A stretch of 64,000 bases of DNA, taken from the NCBI GenBank assembly GCA_947457615.1, contig CANGWK010000002.1:1-64000 (forward strand), given 5' to 3'. The position numbers were made by a program, and so were the translations under genes. This document shows, piece by piece, positions 24,541 to 32,222 of the stretch (positions within the stretch are counted from its first letter, which is position 1; each line of letters opens with the position of its first letter). The notes under the pieces are model-generated. The model did no database searches. It was given only the letters and a program-made list of their open reading frames with translations, and had not been told where the DNA came from. The stretch is from Flavobacteriaceae bacterium (lineage in GTDB: Bacteria; Bacteroidota; Bacteroidia; Flavobacteriales; Flavobacteriaceae).

Positions 24541-26586
24541 ATGAGAAAATCAATTATATTATTATCGGGCTTGTTTTTAACCATAACTATGCAAGCACAA
24601 GAAAGAACCCAGCCAAAACCAGGACCTGCTCCTACTATAAATATCAAGAAACCTGTAACTTTTATTTTGCCAAATGGCTTAAAAGTGTTGGTAGTGGAAG
24701 ACCACAAATTACCAAGAGTTTCATTTAATTTATCTATTGACAATGCCCCTTATTCCGAAGGCGAGAAAAAAGGTGTAGATGAATTAACCGGAAGTTTAAT
24801 TGGTAATGGTTCTATGAAAATTGCCAAAGACGCTTTTAATGAAGAAATAGATTTCTTAGGAGCTGACATCAACTTCAGTACCAACGGTGCATATGCAAGT
24901 GGTCTTTCTAAATATTCAAAAAGAATTTTAGAATTAATGGCTGAAGGTGCATTAAATCCAAACTTTACTCAAGATGAGTTTGATAAAGAAAAAGAAAAAT
25001 TAATTGAAGGTTTAAAAACACAAGAAAAAAGTGTCCCTGTTGTTGCTGGTCGTGTAGAAAATGTTTTAGTTTATGGTAAAGAACATCCTGCTGGAGAATA
25101 TTTATCTGAGAAAACTATAAATAATGTTTCTCTTGCTGATGTAAAATCTCACTATTCAACTTATTTTGTTCCAGAACATGCCTATTTAGTAGTAATTGGA
25201 GATGTAAAATTCAAGAATGCTAAAAAAATTATAGAAAAATTGTTTGGTTCTTGGATGAAAGCGTCTGCGCCAAATTTATCCTACTCTGCGCCAAACAATG
25301 TGCAGTCTACACAAATAAATTTTGTTGACATGCCAAATGCGGTGCAATCTGAAATTTCGCTGGTAAACACAGTTAATTTAAAATTATCCGACCCAGATTA
25401 TTTTCCTGTAATTGTTGCAAACCAAGTATTGGGAGGAGATTTCAATAGTTATCTAAACATGAATTTGCGTGAAGCACACGGATGGACTTATGGAGCTCGC
25501 TCAAGTATTGGGGTAAATAAATATACTGCTAGTAAATTTAAAGCCAATTCTCAAGTTAGAAATATGGTTACAGATAGCGCAGTTGTAGAATTTATTAAAG
25601 AAATAAAAAGAATCAGAACCGAAAAAGTAACTGACGAAGCTTTAAATAATGTAAAAGCAGGATATGTTGGTAGATTTGTAATGCAAGTGGAAAAACCTCA
25701 AACGATTGCTCGTTATGCACTTAACATTGAAACCGAAGGTTTGGCTGCTGATTTCTATGAAAATTACATCAAAAATATTCAAGCAGTAACTGCCGATGAT
25801 GTTATGCGAGTAATGAATAAATATGTACTTGTAGATAATATTAGAATTTTAGTTACAGGAAAAGGTACCGATGTTATTCCGGGGTTAGAGAAATTAAAAA
25901 TTCCTATTTTCTATTTTGATAAATATGGTACCCCAACTGAAAAACCAAAAATGAAAAAATCAGTGCCTGCAGGAGTTACTGTTAAAACAGTTTTAGATGG
26001 TTACATTGCAGCAATCGGTGGAGAAAAAGCAGTTTTAGCAGTCAAATCTTTAAGTGTAAAAGCTTCTGGAACTGCCCAAGGAATGAGTATTGATTATGCA
26101 AAAAAAGCAACTACAGCAAATAAAATTTCGGAAGGTCTAAGTGTTATGGGTCAATCAATGAAAAAAGTATTTGATGGCAAGACAGGATACCAGTCTCAGG
26201 GACCACAAAAAAAGCCCTTTGATACCGCTGAAATCGCTTCTATGAAATATTATGCTAATCCATTCCCAGAATTAAGTTTGCTTAAAAAAGAAGGGATAAC
26301 TTTAACAGGTATTGAACCTATGAACGGCGCTGAAGCCTATGTAATTAAAGATGGAGATAAAACATTATATTACAATGTTGCAACAGGATTGAAATTGGCA
26401 GAAGCAGAAGAAGCGGAAATAGCTCCTGGTAAAAAGATGATTATTCTAACTCCATTTAGTGAATACAAAGAGGTCAAAGGGGTTAAAGTTCCGTTTAAAA
26501 CCTCATTAAATATAGGTATAGAAATTGAACTTACTGTTAGCGAAGTTAAAATTAACGAAGGAGTTTCAGATGCAGATTTTCAATAA
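24541..26586 (+). CDS. M16-family protein, non-catalytic partner, with extra C-terminal domain
   Basis: 681 residues. Signal peptide about 1-20 (TMQAQ), then an M16 domain. The zinc motif is lost: where HxxEH is expected the sequence reads GVDELTGSLIGNG. The R/Y-type motif LREAHGWTYGARSS (about residue 309), which binds substrate backbone in non-catalytic M16 subunits, is kept. The last about 200 residues (from about 480, VKTVLDGYIAAIGGEKAV) form a separate beta-rich domain like those of outer-membrane lipoprotein-sorting or zinc-protease-associated proteins. It likely forms a heterodimer with the preceding gene product. Confidence 0.92.
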   Translation: MRKSIILLSGLFLTITMQAQERTQPKPGPAPTINIKKPVTFILPNGLKVLVVEDHKLPRVSFNLSIDNAPYSEGEKKGVDELTGSLIGNGSMKIAKDAFNEEIDFLGADINFSTNGAYASGLSKYSKRILELMAEGALNPNFTQDEFDKEKEKLIEGLKTQEKSVPVVAGRVENVLVYGKEHPAGEYLSEKTINNVSLADVKSHYSTYFVPEHAYLVVIGDVKFKNAKKIIEKLFGSWMKASAPNLSYSAPNNVQSTQINFVDMPNAVQSEISLVNTVNLKLSDPDYFPVIVANQVLGGDFNSYLNMNLREAHGWTYGARSSIGVNKYTASKFKANSQVRNMVTDSAVVEFIKEIKRIRTEKVTDEALNNVKAGYVGRFVMQVEKPQTIARYALNIETEGLAADFYENYIKNIQAVTADDVMRVMNKYVLVDNIRILVTGKGTDVIPGLEKLKIPIFYFDKYGTPTEKPKMKKSVPAGVTVKTVLDGYIAAIGGEKAVLAVKSLSVKASGTAQGMSIDYAKKATTANKISEGLSVMGQSMKKVFDGKTGYQSQGPQKKPFDTAEIASMKYYANPFPELSLLKKEGITLTGIEPMNGAEAYVIKDGDKTLYYNVATGLKLAEAEEAEIAPGKKMIILTPFSEYKEVKGVKVPFKTSLNIGIEIELTVSEVKINEGVSDADFQ

Positions 26587-26605
26587 TCTGAACTAAAATA
26601 AATTT

Positions 26606-26636
26606 GAAAAGACCGTCAGAAATGGCGGTCTTTTTT
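26606..26636 (+). terminator. Intrinsic terminator of the M16 pair
   Basis: Stem GACCGTCA (26611-26618) with TGGCGGTC (26623-26630), one G-T pair, GAAA loop, A-run before and T-run after, so it also works for the convergent EamA gene. Confidence 0.93.
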
Positions 26637-26654
26637 GTTTTATAGAGTATTAAA

Positions 26655-27521
26655 CTATTTTTTATTTGCTAAATATACTCCAATTAAAATTACAAATGCA
26701 CCTAAAAACTGAAAAGGAGTAAGCATTTCATGATCTAATAATCCCCAAAAGAATGCTACAATTGGAATTAAATAGGTTACCGAAGTTGCAAATACAGGGG
26801 AGGATATTTGAATTAATTTATAAAAACAAATGTTTGCCAATCCAGTCCCAACTATTCCTAAAATTAGAATAAAAAACATTGAATGTTGTGTTTTTGGTAG
26901 GAAAACAATTGATAAAAAATCTGTTGAAAATAATATCAAAAATGCCGGTATTAAAAGTACTACAAAATTACCTGCAGTAATACTTAAAGGCTTCACATCT
27001 GAAAGTAGTTTCTTAATCAGATTTACATTTATAGCATAACAAACGGAAGCTATAATTACCAAAATAGCATAATAGTAATTATCATAAGAACTTTCTTGTT
27101 TGCCATTAAAAATTAAAATGGCAGTACCTGCTAAACCTATTACAACTCCGACAAACTGGCTTCTTTTAAACGCAAGCCCAAACGCTGCAAAACCTATCAA
27201 TAGAGTACTTAATGGCGTTAGTGAATTTAATATAGAACATACGGAACTACTTACTTTAGTTTCGGCAATTGCAAAAAGAAATGCTGGAATAAAAGTACCA
27301 AATAAAGACGTGATGGCAATGTATTTCCATTGGTATAGTTTTATTTCGGTTAGACTTTTAAATCCTATTAACAATAAAAACACTGCAGTAAAAATAATCC
27401 TAAGAGCCCCTAATTGGTAGGGCGACAAACCTACAAGCCCTTTCTTAATAAGGATAAAAGAACTTCCCCATATTAAAGATAATATTACTAATAAAGTCCA
27501 CTGGAGTTGTTTGGTTTGCAT
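26655..27521 (-). CDS. EamA-family transporter (drug/metabolite transporter superfamily)
   Basis: 288 residues with ten predicted hydrophobic segments in two homologous EamA halves. The first begins LLVILSLIWGSSFILIKKGL and the second near YAILVIIASVCYAINVNLIKK. It is an inner-membrane carrier; family members export amino acids or other metabolites, and the substrate is unknown. It is transcribed alone on the minus strand. Confidence 0.9.
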   Translation of the reverse strand: MQTKQLQWTLLVILSLIWGSSFILIKKGLVGLSPYQLGALRIIFTAVFLLLIGFKSLTEIKLYQWKYIAITSLFGTFIPAFLFAIAETKVSSSVCSILNSLTPLSTLLIGFAAFGLAFKRSQFVGVVIGLAGTAILIFNGKQESSYDNYYYAILVIIASVCYAINVNLIKKLLSDVKPLSITAGNFVVLLIPAFLILFSTDFLSIVFLPKTQHSMFFILILGIVGTGLANICFYKLIQISSPVFATSVTYLIPIVAFFWGLLDHEMLTPFQFLGAFVILIGVYLANKK

Positions 27522-27560
27522 TGTTTTTTTTAAGCAACAAATTTGACATAATTTTATGAA

Positions 27561-27588
27561 TTGTCAATATAAAAATAGTTTATTTTTG
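27561..27588 (+). promoter_or_regulatory. Promoter of the heavy-metal-binding lipoprotein
   Basis: TTG (27561-27563), a 17-nt spacer and TATTTTTG (27581-27588). The leader to the ATG at 27631 is about 38 nt. Confidence 0.7.
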
Positions 27589-27630
27589 CTTCAATAAATT
27601 AGTTGATTCCAACTCTATAAATCGAATAAT

Positions 27631-27999
27631 ATGAAATTTTCAAAAATCATCTTTAGTGTAGCTATTGCAACATTACTTTTTGTAGGCTGCAAAAACAATG
27701 AAAAAAACCTTACAAAATCAAATGTTAAAAAAGAAATAGCTGAAGCAGCAAAACCAGAAACAGCTTCGTTCACCATTGACGGGATGACTTGCCCTGAAGG
27801 GTGTGCTAAAACTATTGAAAAAAAATTATCTGAAATGGAGGGCGTTCAAGATGCCAAAGTAGATTTTGAAAAAAAACAAGCCACAATAAACTTTGATTTA
27901 GACAAACTTAAATCAATAGATTTAATAAAAGCAGTAGAAACTACAGGTGATGGTCAAACTTATAAAGTTTCTAACTTAAAAACGGGGACTAAAGCTTAA
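27631..27999 (+). CDS. Lipoprotein with a heavy-metal-associated (HMA) domain
   Basis: 122 residues. The signal sequence ends in lipobox LFVGC with the lipidated Cys20. A charged linker is followed by an HMA domain from about residue 46: FTIDGMTCPEGCAKTIEKKL, then a ferredoxin-like beta-alpha-beta fold. The metal loop is CPEGC (C-x3-C) rather than the common C-x2-C, a variant I associate with Bacteroidota mercury- or copper-binding proteins. Being a lipoprotein, it would bind metal in the periplasm. No P-type ATPase lies nearby. Confidence 0.87.
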   Translation: MKFSKIIFSVAIATLLFVGCKNNEKNLTKSNVKKEIAEAAKPETASFTIDGMTCPEGCAKTIEKKLSEMEGVQDAKVDFEKKQATINFDLDKLKSIDLIKAVETTGDGQTYKVSNLKTGTKA

Positions 28000-28021
28000 A
28001 ACCAGTTCCAATTTAGGTTTT

Positions 28022-28067
28022 AAATAATTAAGGGATTAAGTTTTAAAACTTAATCCCTTAATTATTT
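28022..28067. terminator. 46-bp perfect palindrome, bidirectional terminator
   Basis: Bases 28022-28067 are fully self-complementary about the centre 28044/28045, with core AAGGGATTAAG / CTTAATCCCTT. It lies between the convergent HMA lipoprotein and gldD genes and includes the gldD stop codon. Confidence 0.9.
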
Positions 28068-28628
28068 CCATTTTAATGATTCCATCAACGTTTGCATGTC
28101 ATTTCGAATATAATCTGCAGCAGGCATTATCGAATCAAAATTGGGTTTTGCATAAAAATATACTGACGCAGTTAAAAAATGTTTTACACTATCCGTTGCA
28201 TAAAATTGTGAATTGGTAGCTGCATTTCCAGATACTTTGTAAAACATCCCGTAAACTTTTTTTTGTGGATTTATATAAGGCTGTTCTAAAATATCATCTG
28301 CTTTAATAACGTGTTCGTAAGTTAGTTTTTGAGCATCTCGAAGTAATTTATCGATATTGCCATTTACTGGTTTATAGGTCAAATAAATGGTGGCTTTCAT
28401 TTTTGGATACGAAATTGTAAATCCACATTCTTTATCCTCTTTAATAACAGCCTCTGAATTCATCTCAAAAATAAACGGACAATGGTTATCAAAAGAGTCG
28501 TATTTTGCAATTGGATAATTTAATCGCAATTGACTAGTTGGTTTTGGCAACACCTCATTCTTGCAACTAATGAGGAGCATTCCGCCAACTAATAGTCCAA
28601 AACTAAACGTCATTAACTTACCCATCAA
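28062..28628 (-). CDS. gldD: Gliding motility lipoprotein GldD
   Basis: 188 residues with an N-terminal signal sequence and lipobox LLISC (Cys22). The remainder matches GldD in pattern: RLNYPIAKYDSFDNHCPFIFE, KATIYLTYKPV, and a C-terminal SLKWK. GldD is needed for gliding and for T9SS function in Flavobacterium; its exact role is not settled. It overlaps gldE by 11 bp, the arrangement known from F. johnsoniae (gldE then gldD), so the two are translationally coupled. Confidence 0.93.
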   Translation of the reverse strand: MMGKLMTFSFGLLVGGMLLISCKNEVLPKPTSQLRLNYPIAKYDSFDNHCPFIFEMNSEAVIKEDKECGFTISYPKMKATIYLTYKPVNGNIDKLLRDAQKLTYEHVIKADDILEQPYINPQKKVYGMFYKVSGNAATNSQFYATDSVKHFLTASVYFYAKPNFDSIMPAADYIRNDMQTLMESLKWK

Positions 28629-29913
28629 TTGTTACTTTTATTTGTTTGATTCTTTTTTTATCTACTAATTCAACTGTAAAAACACAGTTTTCAAATTGTA
28701 TTTTTTGCCCTTTTTTAGGAAAATTACCTAATATTTCTAAAATAAATCCTGCTAAAGTTTCAGCTTCTCCTTTTCTAATTTCAAATAACTCTTCGTTAAC
28801 TGAAATAATTCTGTAAAAATCTTTCAAATTGATCTTTCCCTCAAACAGAAAATTTAATGCATCAATTTGAGAGTAATTAATATTTTCATCATCAAATTCA
28901 TCGCTAATATCCCCAACAATTTCTTCTATTACATCCTCTAAAGAAACCATCCCAGAGGTGCCACCATATTCATCTACCACAATTGCCAAATGGCTTTTCA
29001 TACTCTGAAAATCTTTCAACAAATCATCTAATTTTTTATTTTCAGGAACAAAAAATGGTTCCCTAAGTAATGTCTTCCAATCAAAATTTTCCGAATTTAT
29101 ATACGGAATTAAATCCTTTACAAATAGAACGCCTTTAATATGGTCAATATTGTCCTCATAAACCGGAATTCTTGAATATCCCTTATCTATAATTTTGGGA
29201 AGGATTTCTGAAAAAGTTTCTTCAATTTCCAATGCAAAAATATCAATTCTTGGGCTCATGACCTGTTTGGTGTCGGTATTGCCAAAAGAAACAATTCCCT
29301 CTAAGAGTTTTTGCTCTTCATGTGAAGTATCTTCTGTAGAAGTTAATTCTAAAGCCTGCGAAAGATGGTCAATTGAAAAATTAGTTTTTTGTTTGCCTAG
29401 CTTTTCTTGAATAAAGATGGTCAATCCCCTTAAAGGAATACTAATAGGCGATAGTAATTTATTCAAAATTAGTAATGGATAAGCAATAAAACATGCAAAT
29501 TTTATATTGTTTCTACTGGCATAAACTTTAGGAAGCACTTCGCCAAAAAGCAAAATTAAAAAAGTGACTAATAACACTTCTACAATAAATTTAACTCCCG
29601 GAATGGCTATTGTAGAAAAAACTCTATCTAAAGAAAACGAAAAAAGAATTACCACCGCAATATGCAGAAAGTTATTTGCTACTAAAATGGTAGCTAATAA
29701 TTTTTTGGGCTTTGTTAATAGTTGATTTATTATTAATGATTTGGAAGGATACTTTTGAGCTAAATCAACTAAATCTTTTTGAGATAAAGAAAACATTGCA
29801 ACTTCGGCAGCAGCAACCATAGCTGTACAAAAAAGCAAACAGCCAATGCCAAAAATTCCTATAAACAAATTGGAATCTAAATTAAATAATGTAAAACTGG
29901 GCTCTGGGTCCAA
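28618..29913 (-). CDS. gldE: Gliding motility-associated protein GldE (CorC/HlyC-like)
   Basis: 431 residues. A DUF21/CNNM-type membrane domain (about 12-195) is followed by two CBS domains (about 215-345) and a C-terminal CorC_HlyC domain (about 350-425). It resembles magnesium/cobalt efflux proteins. In Flavobacterium it stabilises or assists GldD. The start is TTG at 29913 (MDPEPS), which matches the usual N-terminus of GldE and precedes the first TM by a normal distance. It lies 21 bp downstream of ssb. Confidence 0.93.
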   Translation of the reverse strand: MDPEPSFTLFNLDSNLFIGIFGIGCLLFCTAMVAAAEVAMFSLSQKDLVDLAQKYPSKSLIINQLLTKPKKLLATILVANNFLHIAVVILFSFSLDRVFSTIAIPGVKFIVEVLLVTFLILLFGEVLPKVYASRNNIKFACFIAYPLLILNKLLSPISIPLRGLTIFIQEKLGKQKTNFSIDHLSQALELTSTEDTSHEEQKLLEGIVSFGNTDTKQVMSPRIDIFALEIEETFSEILPKIIDKGYSRIPVYEDNIDHIKGVLFVKDLIPYINSENFDWKTLLREPFFVPENKKLDDLLKDFQSMKSHLAIVVDEYGGTSGMVSLEDVIEEIVGDISDEFDDENINYSQIDALNFLFEGKINLKDFYRIISVNEELFEIRKGEAETLAGFILEILGNFPKKGQKIQFENCVFTVELVDKKRIKQIKVTIDG

Positions 29914-29934
29914 ATTAAGTGAAATTGGTTACTA

Positions 29935-30369
29935 TTAAAAAGGCAAATCGTTCTCTACAGGAGCATTCATTGCGTCAAAGTTAGTGTTTTTTGCATCAGA
30001 TGATTCTATTTGTTTGCTCCCTTCGGTGTCCTTTTTAACAGATAAAAAAGTAAATTCTGTAACTTGAATTTCCGAAGTATATTTTACAGAGCCATCTTCT
30101 GCCTGCCATTGCCTGGATTTTATTCGCCCCTCTACATAAATCTTATCTCCTTTAGATAAATATTTCTCGCAAATTTCAGCTGCTTTGTTTCGTACAACTA
30201 AGTTATGCCACTCTGTTGAAGTAATCTTTTCATTAGTTTGTTTGTTAATATAAACCTCGTTAGTTGCTAAAGAAAAACGACCTATACTATTGCCTCCTTC
30301 AAAATAGTGCATTTTAATATCATTGCCCAAATGGCCAATTAACATTACTTTATTTAAAGTTCCATACAT
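29935..30369 (-). CDS. ssb: Single-stranded DNA-binding protein
   Basis: 144 residues. An OB-fold about 1-110 (MYGTLNKVMLIGHLGNDI, IGRFSLATNE, TEWHNLVV) is followed by a short linker and an acidic tail, ENDLPF, the partner-binding tip. It binds single-stranded DNA in replication and repair. It lies between mutY and gldE and has its own promoter in the 34-bp gap after mutY. Confidence 0.96.
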   Translation of the reverse strand: MYGTLNKVMLIGHLGNDIKMHYFEGGNSIGRFSLATNEVYINKQTNEKITSTEWHNLVVRNKAAEICEKYLSKGDKIYVEGRIKSRQWQAEDGSVKYTSEIQVTEFTFLSVKKDTEGSKQIESSDAKNTNFDAMNAPVENDLPF

Positions 30370-30392
30370 AACAAATGGTATTATTGTATTTC

Positions 30393-30424
30393 AAAAATAC
30401 AAATTAAATAGAATACTTTTCAAT
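30393..30424 (-). promoter_or_regulatory. Internal promoter of ssb-gldE-gldD
   Basis: TTG at 30424-30422 (inside the 3' end of mutY), a 21-nt spacer and TATTTTTG at 30400-30393. The leader is about 20 nt, so ssb can be expressed apart from mutY. Confidence 0.65.
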
Positions 30425-31441
30425 AAAATTAAAAATTACTATCGGAAAGGGATAATTTTTTAGATCATCTAGAGAAATTCCATTTAATATTTTTTCGTTC
30501 AACGTTACCCGATAGAAATTGATATGTAATTTTTGATGGGAGAGTTTATGAATTATTTGACTTTGATTATAAACTGAAATTGAATCTAAAGAAAAATTTG
30601 AAAAATTAATTGAAATTTTTTGTGAAACAGTTTCAAAATCCAATTCACCATCGGCCTCAATAACAGGAAATTCATATAAATTGTGCCAAATTCCTTTTTC
30701 AGTTCTCTTATTAATTATTGTTTTATTAGCTGTGTCTAAAAACACTAAATAGTTAAAATAGCGATTTGTGACTTTAGTTTTCTTCAATTTTACGGGTAAT
30801 TCTCCTACTTTTTTCTTTTGTAAAGCAGCGCAACTAGTATTAAATATGCAATTGTTGCAGTGAGGGTTTTTAGGCACACACTGTAAAGCGCCAAACTCCA
30901 TAATAGCCTGATTAAATAATGCTGGATTATCTAGCGGCATTAATTCTTTGGCTAAAGCCGAAAATTCTTTTTTGGCTGCTGCCGATGCTATGTCTGTTTC
31001 AACGTCTAAATACCTAGAAAGTACTCTAAAAACGTTGCCATCTACAACAGGAACAACTTCATTAAATGCAAAAGATGCAATGGCAGCTGCAGTGTATTCT
31101 CCAATTCCTTTAAGTTTAATAAGATCTTTATAGTTTTCAGGGAACTCACCATTAAGTTCATAAGCAATTATTTGAGCGGTTTTATGCATGTTTCGAGCAC
31201 GAGAATAATAGCCCAAACCCTGCCATAGTTTTAAAATCTGTTCTTCATCTGCTTGAGCCAAATGCATAACAGTTGGGAATTTTTTGATGAAAGATAAAAA
31301 ATAGGGCAATCCCTGAGCTACCTTGGTTTGCTGCAACATAATTTCCGAAAGCCAAATAGGATAAGGATTAATCGTGTTTCGCCAAGGCAAATCGCGTTTA
31401 TTTTGTAAATACCAAGTAAATAAAGAGTTAGAAAAATCCAT
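30404..31441 (-). CDS. mutY: A/G-specific adenine DNA glycosylase
   Basis: 345 residues. The HhH-GPD core has the catalytic Glu in LSEIMLQQTKV (about residue 33), the hairpin LKGIGEYTAAAIASFAF and Asp in VVDGNVFRV. The 4Fe-4S loop is C-x6-C-x2-C-x5-C (CVPKNPHCNNCIFNTSC). The C-terminal NUDIX-like domain that reads 8-oxoguanine is present. It removes adenine mispaired with 8-oxoG. It is first in the mutY-ssb-gldE-gldD cluster typical of Flavobacterium. Confidence 0.96.
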   Translation of the reverse strand: MDFSNSLFTWYLQNKRDLPWRNTINPYPIWLSEIMLQQTKVAQGLPYFLSFIKKFPTVMHLAQADEEQILKLWQGLGYYSRARNMHKTAQIIAYELNGEFPENYKDLIKLKGIGEYTAAAIASFAFNEVVPVVDGNVFRVLSRYLDVETDIASAAAKKEFSALAKELMPLDNPALFNQAIMEFGALQCVPKNPHCNNCIFNTSCAALQKKKVGELPVKLKKTKVTNRYFNYLVFLDTANKTIINKRTEKGIWHNLYEFPVIEADGELDFETVSQKISINFSNFSLDSISVYNQSQIIHKLSHQKLHINFYRVTLNEKILNGISLDDLKNYPFPIVIFNFIEKYSI

Positions 31442-31500
31442 AAAAATTTATTGGGTTGTAAAAGTAAATCTTTATATGATTAAATTTTAATCAATTATCC

Positions 31501-31532
31501 TTGAAATATTGATTTTTTAATTAGTATATTTG
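31501..31532 (+). promoter_or_regulatory. Promoter of the HU gene
   Basis: TTG (31501-31503), a 21-nt spacer and TATATTTG (31525-31532). The leader to the ATG at 31574 is about 38 nt. Confidence 0.75.
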
Positions 31533-31573
31533 CACTCTTAAAAAAATACAATAAATATTAAATACGAAAGAAA

Positions 31574-31867
31574 ATGACGAAAGCAGATATCGTAGCAAAA
31601 ATTTCAGAAAAATTAGGGCTTGAAAAAGGAGATGTTCAATCTACAGTAGAAGCATTAATGGAAGAGGTGAAATCATCATTAGAAAGTGGGAATAATGTTT
31701 ACTTGAGAGGTTTTGGTAGTTTTATTATCAAAACAAGAGCTGAAAAAACAGGTAGAAACATTTCAAAAAATACTACAATTAAAATTCCTGCACATAATAT
31801 TCCAGCATTTAAACCTGCAAAAGTATTTGTAGAAGCAGTAAAAACTAAAACTGAAATTGCAGTTTAA
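31574..31867 (+). CDS. HU/IHF-family DNA-bending protein
   Basis: 97 residues, normal length. It starts MTKADIVAKISEKLG, with the FGSFIIKTRAEKTGRN segment and the DNA-intercalating arm IKIPAHNIPAFKPAK. Histone-like proteins of this family bend and compact DNA. It diverges from mutY and is followed after 33 bp by a 30-codon gene for a very basic protein, probably on the same transcript. I cannot tell HU from IHF subtype by sequence alone. Confidence 0.95.
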   Translation: MTKADIVAKISEKLGLEKGDVQSTVEALMEEVKSSLESGNNVYLRGFGSFIIKTRAEKTGRNISKNTTIKIPAHNIPAFKPAKVFVEAVKTKTEIAV

Positions 31868-31900
31868 AAAATTATTTATTAATCCAAAAAAACTTATACC

Positions 31901-31993
31901 ATGCCAAGCGGTAAAAAAAGAAAAAGACATAAGGTAGCTACTCACAAACGTAAAAAAAGAGCGAGAGCTAACCGTCACAAAAAGAAAAAGTAG
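31901..31993 (+). CDS. 30-residue highly basic protein, possible ribosome-associated protein
   Basis: ATG at 31901, stop TAG at 31991-31993. The product begins MPSGKKRKRHKVATHKRKKR and ends in four lysines. More than half of its residues are Lys or Arg, and it has several His but no acidic residue. I recall near-identical small proteins as widely conserved in Bacteroidota, which suggests a structural role on rRNA like other tiny ribosomal proteins (THX type, or the extra protein reported in the F. johnsoniae ribosome), but I cannot confirm which. It is co-transcribed with HU, and a terminator stem begins within its last codons. Confidence 0.75.
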   Translation: MPSGKKRKRHKVATHKRKKRARANRHKKKK

Positions 31994-32015
31994 TTTTAAA
32001 CTACTTTTTTCTTTT
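31985..32015 (+). terminator. Intrinsic terminator of the HU operon
   Basis: AAAAAGTAG pairs with CTACTTTTT around a short TTTTAAA centre, then a T-run. The left arm overlaps the stop of the 30-codon gene. Confidence 0.85.
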
Positions 32016-32222
32016 TAAACGTTCATTGAAAAGGAATTTTAAATATAGAAACCCTAATGTAGAGAATAGTTATATAAAATTTAATCTTCCATTATTTGAT
32101 TTCATTATAAAATTCACCGGGTAATACCTAAAATAATGTTTAATCCATCCTTGCAATGTGATTAGGATTTAGGGTTTGAATACTCTACAACTTAAACCTT
32201 TGTCGGGATAAAAATTTACAAC

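Noticed and set aside
32050..32200. Inverted repeats AAACCCTAA / TTAGGGTTT and TGTAGAG / CTCTACA upstream of rng as an autoregulatory leader like that of E. coli rne
   Set aside because: The two pairs are in crossed order and cannot nest, and the best -7 element (AACCTTTG at about 32193) lies downstream of them, so they would not be in the mRNA.
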